Source: Saprospiraceae bacterium (lineage in GTDB: Bacteria > Bacteroidota > Bacteroidia > Chitinophagales > Saprospiraceae). Taken from it: 64,000 nucleotides of DNA. Position 1 is the stretch's first letter; every line of letters begins with the position of its first letter. The DNA is taken from positions 62,001 to 126,000 of the forward strand of contig JANQQI010000065.1 in the NCBI GenBank assembly GCA_028285085.1. Reading direction: 5' to 3'. The notes under the pieces were generated by a model. That model was not told the DNA's origin, made no database searches, and saw only the letters and a program-made list of their open reading frames with translations. Position numbers and translations under genes: made by a program. Positions 55,486 to 64,000 of this stretch are shown here, one piece after another.

Positions 55486-56451
55486 TTAGCGTAATCTAAC
55501 CGTGGATCGTGGCTTACGTCCCAGGTGTTGCATCCGGCTCGACCCGGTATGACTAACCACAATCACAGCTTCCCGATTCGGGGGGGTAACCGGGCGTGCT
55601 TGGGGGGTATTTTCCACGGCTATTGGAGCCGACGTTTCATATTCATATTCGGTGGTCATATTGACCGCTACTTCTTCCGCGACAAATGCGCTTGCAACTT
55701 CCGTTTCCACTTCACTAGCTGGTGACACATTGACAATATTTGAGCGACGCTCATAGTCAGTTGGTATTTCAAAAGCCGTTGGTGCTTCTTCCACTGACTG
55801 CGCTTGATTAATAACCAAGTTTACCGAAGCCGTTGTCTCATGTTGACTATACTGAGAATCATTCGATACCATCAAATTGACATTAACTGCAGCCGGAATA
55901 TCGTATTTGGGGGCTGCAGCCACCGGTACGGCCATCTGGTCAAACTGTTGTAAGCCATATTTTTCAATCGTATTAATAAGCTTTTCGGCGTAATGTGGAT
56001 CCGTTGCATATCCGCAAGCTTTGAGCCCTTTGGCCCAATTGTGATAATCCGTAGGATCATAGCCAAACAATTGGCGATAACGCTCATTTTCGATCAGAAA
56101 GTTAGTATGATCGATGTATGAATCTTCAGGATTATCGTAAGCTCGAAAGCATGATTTTACTAGTTCTCCATTCTCATAATCATCATCCTCAATATAATAT
56201 GTTGGCCCTTGCCAATACTTTTTGCACTTAATGCCAAAATGATTATTCGAATTCCGGGCGAGCTCTCCTCCTCCCCAAGCTGATTCGATGATTCCCTGGC
56301 CGAGTGTAATACTGGCCGGAATGCCACTTCGCTGCATTTCACGAATGGCGATCTGTTGATATTGGCTGATGTATTCGTCTACATGGTTGGCTAGAAGTGC
56401 CGTTTGGAAGAGCAATAATAGGACGAAAGCGATGCAAGTCTGTTTTCTCAT
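55486..56451 (-). CDS. Secreted glucosaminidase (FlgJ-like)
   Basis: A 321-residue protein with a signal peptide (residues 1-21). Residues about 25-170 are a glycoside hydrolase family 73 (mannosyl-glycoprotein endo-beta-N-acetylglucosaminidase) domain: SGIPASITLGQGIIESAWGG with the candidate catalytic Glu, NNHFGIKC, and FRAYDNPEDSYIDHTNFL. It would cut peptidoglycan in the periplasm. The last 120 residues are low-complexity, Ala/Val/Glu-rich, with a basic end (RKPRSTVRLR) and no LysM repeat. The tail is of unknown use. Confidence 0.88.
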   Translation of the reverse strand: MRKQTCIAFVLLLLFQTALLANHVDEYISQYQQIAIREMQRSGIPASITLGQGIIESAWGGGELARNSNNHFGIKCKKYWQGPTYYIEDDDYENGELVKSCFRAYDNPEDSYIDHTNFLIENERYRQLFGYDPTDYHNWAKGLKACGYATDPHYAEKLINTIEKYGLQQFDQMAVPVAAAPKYDIPAAVNVNLMVSNDSQYSQHETTASVNLVINQAQSVEEAPTAFEIPTDYERRSNIVNVSPASEVETEVASAFVAEEVAVNMTTEYEYETSAPIAVENTPQARPVTPPNREAVIVVSHTGSSRMQHLGRKPRSTVRLR

Positions 56452-57092
56452 TATGGTAATATTTGTGATGATTTAATCACCAAAAACTACCATCAGTCCA
56501 GGAAGTATTATGGCAGATACACGTTTGTACCGGCAACCTGACGATTGATAAAATAGTACGCTCCTAGCACTATATCACCGATCGCTATCAGGTATCCCTC
56601 ATAGTGACTCATAGTAAGTTGTTTGGCATCGCAGGTGTAGCTTAATTAAGGTTCTCCATTTCACCTGCTCCAACAAATATATGATTGTTTTATATGTAAA
56701 ATCAAGCATCAATCCACCGTTAGAGTAGAATTTGTGAAAATTGCTGTGACACCGAAATTTGAATAAAAAAACAAATATAATTTTTTAAACATGTGTTGAT
56801 AAAATGTGGAGATCAGTCACAAACAACTGATTATAAATAATTTATATGCGTTTTAAAAAACAGCATTCTTCCTTTAATCTTAAAACTCGCATAAAGCAAT
56901 ATGTAACAATTTTTTATACATTTTTCAAATAAAAATATTTTTAAATCTTCCAAATTTATTTTTAACAAAAAATGGCAAAAACTTTGTAAAGGTCATATTA
57001 GCACAAACACCAATATAACCTGAGATACGCCAGCCAGCACCCATTTCAGAGTATGAACAAAACATGCTCGGTTAATAGAAAACCTAAATATC
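56452..57092. other. 641-base AT-rich spacer between divergent genes
   Basis: No open frame. The stretch is very rich in A and T, especially 56750-56990, and carries the promoters of the glucosaminidase and the TPR gene. I see no riboswitch or strong hairpin. Confidence 0.45.
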
Positions 57093-59594
57093 ATGGACAA
57101 TATGAGAAACACCCTAATCTGGCTTTGTGTGGTACTCTTATTACCCACTACCTATCTGACCGCTCAGTCTTATCATGACCCTAGCCCCAATCAATTCGAT
57201 GCGGATGCTTTCTACCATCGCGGTACAGAACTCCATCGCCTAAATGACCTATCGGGTGCTATCAGTTATTATACAGAAGCACTTTATATCAACCCACAAC
57301 ATACCGATGCCCTTTACAATCGAGGTATCGCCTATTATGATAGCGAGAAATACAACAAGGCGCTATTTGACTTTGATGCGCTGATCGAATTGCGGCCACA
57401 GGATGGGCAAGCTTTCGAACAACGCGCAAGGACCAAGCTATTGCTCAATGATGGACAAGGCGCTATGGCCGATTACACCCGGGCATTAGAAGGTTCGCCA
57501 ACCAGCATTTTGTTTGTCAATCGTGGAATGGCTTCCAGCATGTTGAAGAATTACCACTACGCTTTACAGGATTTTGATGAAGCGCTGCAAATGGATCCGA
57601 ACGATGCTGAAGCTTATATTAACAAAGGGGATATTTACTTCGCCCTGGAAGATTACCATAATGCCATTCAGTATTACACTCAAGCCCTGTTTCTTTCGCC
57701 CGACGACGAGCGCACCTATAATAACCGAGCTAATGCTTACATGAAACTGAATAACCCTGAGCAAGCATTGTTGGATTACAATGTTGCTCTTGATATCGAC
57801 CCCAATAGCTATACCTATGTGAATCGCGGGTTCTATTGGCTCGATCAAAACCAACGCGACCGCGCCGAGCAAGATTTCATGGAGGCGTCGCGGCTAGATA
57901 TCCGTAATGCCAGTGCTTACTATGGTCTAGGCATGGTGAAGCTGGAAAAAGGAGAATTATCCGCCGCTTACCAAAACTTCAGTACTGCGATTCGCTACAA
58001 TCCGGAGAATGAGTTGTTTTTCAATTTCCGAGCTTTGGTGCTCCACGAACAAAAGAAATACACAGAGGCCATCGAGGATACAGATATTGCTCTACAGCTC
58101 AATCCACAGCTGGTTGATGCCTACAGTAATCGCGCGATGTCCTATTATCTGTTAGGTCAAGAGGAACAAGCATTTAGTGATTTGCAGCAGGCGTTAGCAC
58201 TCAATCCACAGCACGCTATTGCCCGCAATCGCCTGGAGCTATTGCGTAAAAATACGATTGCCCCACCAGCACCGAATAACTTAGTCGACCATGTTTCAAA
58301 TGATCAGATAACTTCTGACGCACCAGCCGCAATTAATTATCATACGGCAGTAGCAACTACTGATACTTATTATTTGGAATCGACCGAAGAAGAGCCAGAT
58401 GATTACGAATATACTACCGACGAAGAATGGACAGCATGGCCTTCTGAGCCCAATCCTGAAACAAATGAGCCACAAAGCGCCGCCGATATTTTCATACCGA
58501 AAAGCATCCCCGAGCAGCGTGCAACGGTCGAAGAAGCACCAGCGGAAACCAATAGCTATTTGCTTGTTCGGACCAAATCTACGGCCCACACCTCTACCGG
58601 AGCTAAAGTCGTCGCAGAGGTCGAGCCTCAAGATGCTTCCTTTTTACTTGGCCGAGCCATGTCTTTCCTCAAAGTCAATCAATACGTCGATGCTTTAGCG
58701 GATTTTGATCAACTCTTGATCATGGGAGAGGAGAAAGCACAAATCTATAACGGCCGAGGTATTGCCCATTATCGTCTGGGACAGCAGCGTGAAGCTATCG
58801 AGGATTTCAGCCGTGCTATCCAACTTGATGCTGGCTTAGTAGAAGCTTATTACAACCGTGCTAACTTGTACTACGATCTGCGTAATACCAAGCGCGCCAT
58901 TGCCGATTTTAGCCGAGCGATTGAATTAAGCCCGGATTTTGCGGGCGCATACTATATGCGTGGTGTCTGTTATAGCAATTTGAAAAAGTACAAAATTGCG
59001 GAAGCAGATTTCAATTATTGCTTATTACTCGACCCTCAACATGCCCGAGCTTTGAATAATCGTGCTACAATCTTGTTAGCAACTGGCAATGTTTTTGAAG
59101 CAATCAAAGACTACAACCAGGCTATTGCCCTGCAGCCACTGGATGCGCGTCTTTACGCTAACCGTGCTAAGGCCCGCGAACGCATGAAGCTGTACGATGC
59201 CGCACTGGAAGATTGCCAAACTGCGTTACGGCTAGAATCGGATAATGATGAATGGCACTTTTTGGCCGGCGTTATTCTTTATGAAACCGGGCATTTTGCG
59301 GAAGCAGAAGCGAAGCTAAATCAAGCTATTGAGCTACGTGGTCAAGACCTTTTAGCAACTTATTTCTACCGTCGTGCGTTAATTTATCATCACCAGAATA
59401 AGTTGCAACAAGCACTCCAAGACTATTCACAAACTATCGAACTGAACCCGGCCCAAGCCGAAGCCTTTTATAATCGGGCGTTGGTACAAGTCAGAATGGG
59501 GCAAATGAATGCTGCCTGCGAAGACTTTTACCGCGCTGAATCACATGGTTTGGTCGCAGCTAGCCAAGAATTGAAAAAGCGAAAATGCCGTTAA
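57093..59594 (+). CDS. Large secreted TPR-repeat protein
   Basis: An 833-residue protein with a signal peptide (residues about 4-25; the Met at codon 4 also fits as start). Two TPR arrays are seen: about 38-390 with ten or so repeats (ADAFYHRGTELHRLNDLSGAI-type units) and about 520-825 with nine (AQIYNGRGIAHYRLGQQREAI-type units). They are separated by an acidic linker rich in Glu, Pro and Thr (about 395-510). No enzyme motif. It is likely a periplasmic or outer-membrane scaffold; partner unknown. Confidence 0.87.
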   Translation: MDNMRNTLIWLCVVLLLPTTYLTAQSYHDPSPNQFDADAFYHRGTELHRLNDLSGAISYYTEALYINPQHTDALYNRGIAYYDSEKYNKALFDFDALIELRPQDGQAFEQRARTKLLLNDGQGAMADYTRALEGSPTSILFVNRGMASSMLKNYHYALQDFDEALQMDPNDAEAYINKGDIYFALEDYHNAIQYYTQALFLSPDDERTYNNRANAYMKLNNPEQALLDYNVALDIDPNSYTYVNRGFYWLDQNQRDRAEQDFMEASRLDIRNASAYYGLGMVKLEKGELSAAYQNFSTAIRYNPENELFFNFRALVLHEQKKYTEAIEDTDIALQLNPQLVDAYSNRAMSYYLLGQEEQAFSDLQQALALNPQHAIARNRLELLRKNTIAPPAPNNLVDHVSNDQITSDAPAAINYHTAVATTDTYYLESTEEEPDDYEYTTDEEWTAWPSEPNPETNEPQSAADIFIPKSIPEQRATVEEAPAETNSYLLVRTKSTAHTSTGAKVVAEVEPQDASFLLGRAMSFLKVNQYVDALADFDQLLIMGEEKAQIYNGRGIAHYRLGQQREAIEDFSRAIQLDAGLVEAYYNRANLYYDLRNTKRAIADFSRAIELSPDFAGAYYMRGVCYSNLKKYKIAEADFNYCLLLDPQHARALNNRATILLATGNVFEAIKDYNQAIALQPLDARLYANRAKARERMKLYDAALEDCQTALRLESDNDEWHFLAGVILYETGHFAEAEAKLNQAIELRGQDLLATYFYRRALIYHHQNKLQQALQDYSQTIELNPAQAEAFYNRALVQVRMGQMNAACEDFYRAESHGLVAASQELKKRKCR

Positions 59595-59665
59595 TAACAT
59601 AGGAATTAATCGTTATTCATTAACGGCTGGGATACACTTTTTAACAATTTTACAGTAAAAAAATG

Positions 59666-59673
59666 TATTTTTG
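59666..59673 (+). promoter_or_regulatory. Possible -7 promoter element of the DksA-like gene
   Basis: TATTTTTG fits the Bacteroidota -7 consensus TAnnTTTG. It lies 86 bases before the ATG. No convincing -33 box is visible. Confidence 0.3.
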
Positions 59674-59757
59674 CAAAGCATTTAAAACAAATTTGTTTTT
59701 TATTAATTTAAGCTCCGGCCCTAACCTCCTTCAACAAACATAAAAATTTGATGCCTT

Positions 59758-60129
59758 ATGAATGAGAAAGCTACAAAAACCCGGTACACAGATGAAGAGT
59801 TAAAGGAATTCGACGAGCTGATCAGTAATAAACTAGAAAAAGCTCGTAAAGAGCTCGACTTCTATATCAGCCAGCTTTCTGACCGGGCGGATAATCCTGA
59901 TTCTAAAATCAAAGGTTTGGATGATGGAATTGGCACCGCCGAAAATGAGCGTATTACGACTTTAGCGGCGCGTCTACGCAAGCATATCCAACATCTGGAA
60001 AATGCAAAAATCCGTATCCAGAATAAAGTATACGGCATTTGTAGAGTAACGGGTAAACTGATTTCGAAAGAACGCTTGCGCGCGGTACCACATGCAACGC
60101 TGAGTATCGAAGCCAAGCAATCAAAATAA
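59758..60129 (+). CDS. TraR/DksA-family protein, zinc site largely lost
   Basis: A 123-residue protein. The N-terminal half is a coiled coil (DEELKEFDELISNKLEKARKEL-type, split by a loop holding DNPDSKIKGLDDG). The C-terminal part YGICRVTGKLISKERLRAVP matches the DksA zinc-finger region, but only the first of the four Cys ligands remains. DksA-type proteins enter the RNA polymerase secondary channel and tune transcription during stringent response. Loss of cysteines is known in some members, so function is possible. It has its own downstream terminator. Confidence 0.87.
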   Translation: MNEKATKTRYTDEELKEFDELISNKLEKARKELDFYISQLSDRADNPDSKIKGLDDGIGTAENERITTLAARLRKHIQHLENAKIRIQNKVYGICRVTGKLISKERLRAVPHATLSIEAKQSK

Positions 60130-60189
60130 CAATGTCCGCCTTAGCGGTCAGTTAGTATACAGGGGCATTCTTTGTCCTCGAAAAAGAAA

Positions 60190-60235
60190 AATAGTGATTA
60201 CGCTGACGAATTGGATAGTGTAATCACTATTTTTA
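60190..60235 (+). terminator. Terminator of the DksA-like gene
   Basis: AATAGTGATTAC (60190-60201) pairs with GTAATCACTATT (60220-60231), followed by TTTATT. Confidence 0.75.
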
Positions 60236-60292
60236 TTGACTAATATGATCTTAGCTGGATTTGCAAAAACATCAAATTTGTAAAGCAGATTT

Positions 60293-60300
60293 TATTTTTG
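60293..60300 (+). promoter_or_regulatory. Possible -7 promoter element of lspA
   Basis: TATTTTTG fits TAnnTTTG and lies 68 bases before the proposed TTG start of lspA. The -33 box is not clear. Confidence 0.28.
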
Positions 60301-60368
60301 CACCTTCGGTCCGCAAACTTGATCGCAATATTTGACGTTAGAATAGAGTCATTAAATCTTCGGCACCT

Positions 60369-61181
60369 TTGAGTAAATCCGTAAAAGTTGTTTTAGTGGT
60401 TTTGTTAGTGCTGGTTTTGGACCAGGCACTCAAAATTTGGGTCAAAACGAATATGTCCTACGGACAGGAAATTTCGATGCTCGGTTTGAGTTGGGCAAAG
60501 CTACACTTCGTAGAAAACAACGGCATGGCCTTCGGCTTCTCGCTCGGTGGTGAATACGGGAAACTCGCCCTCAGTCTATTCCGTATTTTAGCGGTCATTG
60601 CTCTGGTTTACTATATCTCAGCTCTCATTAAAGTCAAAGCGCGCCTCGGATTGCTGATCAGTTTTGCGCTTATCCTCGCCGGCGCGGTTGGTAATATTAT
60701 CGATAGTGCCGTCTATGGTTTGATTTTTTCGGAATCTTATCACGGCCACATCGCCGAAATGTTCCCGGCAGAGGGTGGGTACGCTGGCTTTTTACATGGC
60801 CGGGTGGTAGATATGTTTTACTTCCCCATGTTTGAAGGACGTGTTCCGAATTGGTCTCCTCTCTGGGCCGGAGAAGAGTTCCTATTTTTTCGGCCGGTAT
60901 TCAATATTGCTGACATGGCCATTACTTTCGGTGTTATCAGTATTTTACTATTCCACCGGTCTTTCTTCAGTAGCCTCAACCAAGATGAAGATGTCGTTAT
61001 CGAAGAGACCAGTCTACAAAATTCAGATGGCGAAAATGCTTCCGAATCGCTTCCCGGCACCGAATCCCCAGATCAATCTGCAGAGGAGTCGACCGAGCCT
61101 AAAGAGGATATTTTAGCTTCGGAGGAAAGTGCCTCTCCTCCCGCAGCATCCGAACTCCCGGATGAGGAGTCAAAAAAATAA
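60369..61181 (+). CDS. lspA: Lipoprotein signal peptidase (signal peptidase II)
   Basis: A 270-residue inner-membrane aspartyl peptidase that removes signal peptides from prolipoproteins. Four membrane helices are visible. The catalytic Asp pair lies in GAVGNIIDSAVYG (near residue 110) and FNIADMAITFG (near residue 180). The VENNGMAFGF motif near residue 50 is diagnostic. The last 65 residues are a Glu/Ser/Pro-rich tail absent from most LspA, making it longer than the usual 160-210. The start is a TTG; upstream in frame a TAG closes the frame without any ATG. Confidence 0.93.
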   Translation: MSKSVKVVLVVLLVLVLDQALKIWVKTNMSYGQEISMLGLSWAKLHFVENNGMAFGFSLGGEYGKLALSLFRILAVIALVYYISALIKVKARLGLLISFALILAGAVGNIIDSAVYGLIFSESYHGHIAEMFPAEGGYAGFLHGRVVDMFYFPMFEGRVPNWSPLWAGEEFLFFRPVFNIADMAITFGVISILLFHRSFFSSLNQDEDVVIEETSLQNSDGENASESLPGTESPDQSAEESTEPKEDILASEESASPPAASELPDEESKK

Positions 61182-61206
61182 GGAGACTTTTACAATAAAA
61201 GCCTCC
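61182..61206. terminator. Imperfect hairpin after lspA
   Basis: GGAGACTTTTA and TAAAAGCCTCC pair with one mismatch around CAA. It is one base after the lspA stop and 22 bases from the end of the converging metalloprotease gene. Confidence 0.5.
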
Positions 61207-61227
61207 CTCCTCATTGTAATTATCTAT

Positions 61228-62442
61228 CTACATTTTCACGAATTTCTGCTGATCTAGTATTTCCTCGTTCTGTATCACCCGAATCAGGTACAAGCCTTTG
61301 GGCAAGGCGGCGACATTGAGTGTCGGTGTCAAATTTGTTATATGCAATACACGTCCTGTAACATCCATGATATGTACTTCGCCGCCATCAGGCAGTATAC
61401 CATCCAACCAATCTATATGCAACGCATCAGATACTGGATTGGGGAATACACGGAATTGGTTACCCTCGACTTCGTGACCGTTGTCTAATTCTTCGCTGAA
61501 AAAGCCAGGGCCTGGAGATATCTGGCAAGCGTATTCAATATTATTGACTTGTATAGCAGTACGTCGCATGACGTTTGCTTGTCCGACTGTAAACATTACA
61601 CGACAATTTGGCTCTTCCGTATACGCCATAATGTTTTGTAAGTTCATCGGCCCAACTAGGTCATTGCAAACATTCCATCCACTAGGATAAATCTCTTGAT
61701 CTGAGCAGGTGTTTAGCGTGTGTTTGGGTGTATCATAGATACAATCACAATTAGGTAGCGGTGCTTGTGGATTACTCCCCCAGGGATGCCGTAATCCTAG
61801 CCAGTGCCCAACCTCGTGAGTCACTGTTCGACCATCTTGCCAAGCGTATAACATTCCTTCTTCGTAAAACCCAAATGCTTCAGTATCCACATAAATACCA
61901 TGTTGACCACTATTTTGACAAGGGATAGAAAGATCACAAGCTGTTCCTGTCACCATTGATGTAATGGCATAGGCAAAATTGTTATTATTAATATCCGTCA
62001 CCCAAATATTCAAAGGAATAAAGTCACCGACAGGAGTATACCATCCGGGCGAAATATCCGCTGGCTCACAATTGATCAACGGAAAACTTTCCTCGGCGGG
62101 TAATGGTGTTCGAATGACTTTATGAAAATAAAAGCTGACATCCACATCACCTACATATGGTTGGAAAAATGGAATGACGTTAGATACGTTAGGGTTGGCA
62201 CCACGAAAATCTTCATTCAGGATTTGAATTTGATCACAAATTCGGCTACACGAAATATTCAATCCATTAGGATAATCATCACCCGGAGGATGGATTACAT
62301 GTACCACTACCGGGATTTTGTAACAGCCGGCTAATTCGGAAGGAACAGGACAAGAACCACAGTCAGGATCGTCCGTCATCGTCGCAAAAATAGAAGTAGA
62401 GAAAGCAAGCAGACAAAAGAGAAAAGTAAAACAGAACTTCAT
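61228..62442 (-). CDS. T9SS-secreted M43 (pappalysin-like) metalloprotease
   Basis: A 404-residue secreted zinc protease. The signal peptide is residues 1-20. The metzincin motif HExxHxxGxxH is HEVGHWLGLRH with the first His at residue 209, and the Met-turn is NIMAYTEEPNC near residue 268. VPVVVHVIH-type sequence (IPVVVHVIHPP) near residue 47 and CDYDTP-like CDCIYDTP near residue 232 are typical of M43B. The last 80 residues are a T9SS sorting domain (FRVFPNPVSD, LPKGLYLIRV). It would digest proteins outside the cell. Confidence 0.92.
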   Translation of the reverse strand: MKFCFTFLFCLLAFSTSIFATMTDDPDCGSCPVPSELAGCYKIPVVVHVIHPPGDDYPNGLNISCSRICDQIQILNEDFRGANPNVSNVIPFFQPYVGDVDVSFYFHKVIRTPLPAEESFPLINCEPADISPGWYTPVGDFIPLNIWVTDINNNNFAYAITSMVTGTACDLSIPCQNSGQHGIYVDTEAFGFYEEGMLYAWQDGRTVTHEVGHWLGLRHPWGSNPQAPLPNCDCIYDTPKHTLNTCSDQEIYPSGWNVCNDLVGPMNLQNIMAYTEEPNCRVMFTVGQANVMRRTAIQVNNIEYACQISPGPGFFSEELDNGHEVEGNQFRVFPNPVSDALHIDWLDGILPDGGEVHIMDVTGRVLHITNLTPTLNVAALPKGLYLIRVIQNEEILDQQKFVKM

Positions 62443-62595
62443 GGCTTAGAACTATTTAAAAAGTGAAACAATCGACCTTGGCTACGGCTGAATTGTTGAC
62501 CTTTTAAATTATACTCTAATCCTCTATTGTAATCGCAACATCAAACATTATGAATAGTTTTCATATCCACTCAACGTTAGAACCATGAATTAAAA

Positions 62596-62635
62596 AGCGA
62601 AAGGCGATACTTGAGGAAGTATCGCCTTTCGCTTA
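62596..62635 (-). terminator. Terminator of the first ArsR-type gene
   Basis: An 18-bp perfect stem (62596-62613 with 62618-62635) and a GAGG loop. On the minus strand it is followed by a T-run (62593-62597). Confidence 0.85.
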
Positions 62636-62662
62636 GGAGGAAATAATCAATCGTTTTGTTTG

Positions 62663-62971
62663 TTACTCTGCTTTCAGAAATGTATTCACGGCCTTAAGCA
62701 CATTGCCGACCTTGGCGTAGTCGATGCTGTAGTGAATAAACTTTCCATCTCTTTGTGTCTCTACGACGCCTGCCAGGCGAAGGATTCTCAAATGTTGGGA
62801 AGTGATAGATTGCTCGAGTTTGAGCGTGTTGTATATCTTATTCACATTGATCGTGTCGTGATTGTCAATAAACTCGAGAATCCGTAATCTGAGAGGATGA
62901 GCAAGGGCACGAAGTATTTCCGATGAGACCTTAAGCTTCTCATTGTTAATGGTAACTTTAGCCTTTCTCAT
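62663..62971 (-). CDS. ArsR-type winged-helix regulator
   Basis: A 102-residue DNA-binding protein. The winged helix is clear: ALAHPLRLRILEFI near residue 21, recognition helix QSITSQHLRILRLAGVV near residue 54, and wing RDGKFIHYSI. No Cys is present, so metal binding of the classical ArsR/SmtB kind is unlikely. It resembles the next gene on the same strand, with shared motifs (LEQS-(I/V)-(T/A)-SQHL, GKFI-(H/Y)-YS), so the two are paralogues. Target genes unknown. Each has its own terminator. Confidence 0.9.
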   Translation of the reverse strand: MRKAKVTINNEKLKVSSEILRALAHPLRLRILEFIDNHDTINVNKIYNTLKLEQSITSQHLRILRLAGVVETQRDGKFIHYSIDYAKVGNVLKAVNTFLKAE

Positions 62972-63054
62972 AGATACGGTTTTGTTAAAGGAATAGAAGT
63001 TTTGTCAAAAGCAAATATGCAATTTTTATTTATTTTTACAAAAGAATTACTAAA

Positions 63055-63090
63055 AAAATGCTGTGTATCTCCCTTGATACACAGCATTTT
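63055..63090 (-). terminator. Terminator of the second ArsR-type gene
   Basis: AAAATGCTGTGTATC (63055-63069) pairs with GATACACAGCATTTT (63076-63090). On the minus strand a T-run continues past the stem. Confidence 0.8.
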
Positions 63091-63162
63091 CCATTTATAC
63101 ACGAAAGGCTATCGTATAAATTATATTTTTATCTGAAGTTTACTCAGATGAGAATCATAGAC

Positions 63163-63501
63163 CTATGCGGCGAGCTCCTCAACTAGTCGCGAAATCTGAG
63201 ATAAACGCTCTTTATCCAAAGAATAGTAGATGAATTTTCCGTTACGATCGGTAGAAACGACACCTGCTCGGCGAAGGATCGCCAAATGTTGTGAAGCAAC
63301 AGATTGTTCCAAACGTAGCTTGATGTAAATATCGGTGACGGTCATTTGTTCGTTCTCCTCCAACAAATCAATAATACTTTGGCGCAACTTGTGATTCACA
63401 GCACGTAATACCAAAACCGCTTTTCTGAGCTCAGCATAATCCAGCTGAATGTCATTTTTTCCCTTCTTCAAAATAACGGTTTCGTTTTTCTGCTTTCTCA
63501 T
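63163..63501 (-). CDS. ArsR-type winged-helix regulator, second paralogue
   Basis: A 112-residue DNA-binding protein related to its downstream neighbour. Visible are AVNHKLRQSIIDLLEE near residue 34, the recognition helix QSVASQHLAILRRAGVV near residue 66, and the wing RNGKFIYYSL. No metal-binding Cys occurs. A 16-bp perfect palindrome 66 bases upstream of its start (63567-63582) could be its operator, by analogy with autoregulated ArsR proteins. The signal it answers to is unknown. Confidence 0.9.
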   Translation of the reverse strand: MRKQKNETVILKKGKNDIQLDYAELRKAVLVLRAVNHKLRQSIIDLLEENEQMTVTDIYIKLRLEQSVASQHLAILRRAGVVSTDRNGKFIYYSLDKERLSQISRLVEELAA

Positions 63502-63566
63502 ATTTATGTTTTTTAAATGAATTAATACTCATCCAAAGAAGCCAAAAACTATACCAAATTAAAACA

Positions 63567-63582
63567 TTAAAACATGTTTTAA
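63567..63582. promoter_or_regulatory. Palindrome, candidate ArsR operator
   Basis: TTAAAACATGTTTTAA is a perfect 16-bp palindrome, flanked further out by ATACC and GGTAT. It lies between the tsaB end and the ArsR gene start, where an autoregulatory operator is expected. Confidence 0.4.
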
Positions 63583-63659
63583 GGTATAAAAACCTTGACT
63601 ATGAACCAAAAATAAAGATTTTATTTCAATAATCATAAATAATTACAATGCGTCTTTTT

Positions 63660-64000
63660 TTATAATATTTTGCGAGGAGTTGTAATGTTAGGGGACTTAA
63701 AATAGGTGGGAGAAAAGTAGGCAATATCAACAAAATCAGCCGCTAAAAATGCGGTCTGAGCCACGGAATTAAGGTGTGGAGCGGTACAAAAAACCGAGCG
63801 GAATACTGCATTGGGATGCGTCAGGACGGACTTGCATTTGGGAGCGCCATTTCCGCTAAAGATCAGGGTGTGTCCTTCCGCAAACTGTTGGGCAAAACTG
63901 CCTTCATCAATGATCAGAGCGGCGAGTGCTTCGAGGGGCTGCCCGGTACCGTCGTAGACCGCAGTATAAACCTCCATCCGCCGGGCATCAATCATGGGGA
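63660..64000 (-). CDS. tsaB: TsaB, C-terminal part (5' end outside window)
   Basis: The frame stays open to the window edge (PMIDARRMEVYTA, a motif of TsaB), so about 112 C-terminal residues are present and the start lies beyond. TsaB pairs with TsaD and TsaE to make the N6-threonylcarbamoyl modification of A37 in ANN-reading tRNAs. The ending YFSPTYFKSPNI is typical of Bacteroidota TsaB. Confidence 0.88.
   Translation of the reverse strand, partial: PMIDARRMEVYTAVYDGTGQPLEALAALIIDEGSFAQQFAEGHTLIFSGNGAPKCKSVLTHPNAVFRSVFCTAPHLNSVAQTAFLAADFVDIAYFSPTYFKSPNITTPRKIL

Overview
The window is a chromosomal segment from a member of the Bacteroidota, most like the Saprospiria/Lewinella group. The evidence is six secreted proteins ending in a type IX secretion (T9SS) C-terminal sorting domain, a PorE-like OmpA/PD40 protein, a two-gene acyltransferase pair of the glycine/ornithine-lipid type, an rpoN, and no clear Shine-Dalgarno sequences. 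No 16S or other marker was available, so the placement is inference from gene content.

Layout. 1-4650: end of a DUF1697 gene, four unrecognised small or membrane proteins, and the acyltransferase pair. 4630-5272: decayed DNA, with a frameshifted DUF1524 (GmrSD-type) fragment next to an IS3-family transposase relic. 5300-24200: an AT-rich accessory region holding two T9SS cargo genes, a gene-empty 1.36-kb stretch, a lipoprotein, a 1406-residue hydrolase/beta-helix T9SS protein, a two-gene lipoprotein operon that is broken in both genes, and a five-gene cassette (membrane-anchored DeoR-type sensor domain, SDR oxidoreductase, GHMP kinase, 3-dehydroquinate-synthase-like cyclase, inositol-monophosphatase-like phosphatase). 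A second IS3 relic and a tRNA-Gln close this region. 24300-64000: higher-GC core-like DNA with housekeeping genes (hpt, rpoN, rsmA, yqeY-like, pepA-like M17, pdxA, a DksA-like protein, lspA, tsaB) mixed with TPR proteins, peptidases, more T9SS cargo and two ArsR-type regulators.

How genes work together. The PorE-like protein would belong to the secretion machinery that exports the six T9SS cargoes, among them a PNGase-F-like glycosidase and an M43 metalloprotease. The most interesting group is the AT-rich cassette at 18676-23350. Its enzymes would fit cyclisation, oxidation, phosphorylation and dephosphorylation of a sugar phosphate, i.e. a cyclitol or unusual-sugar pathway. That pathway is inferred, not shown.

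Several genes carry nonsense codons or frameshifts: a T9SS protein with one TAG, a lipoprotein-like gene with two in-frame TAA codons, and a lipoprotein whose signal peptide is broken at homopolymer runs. Each could be real decay or sequence error; read data would decide.
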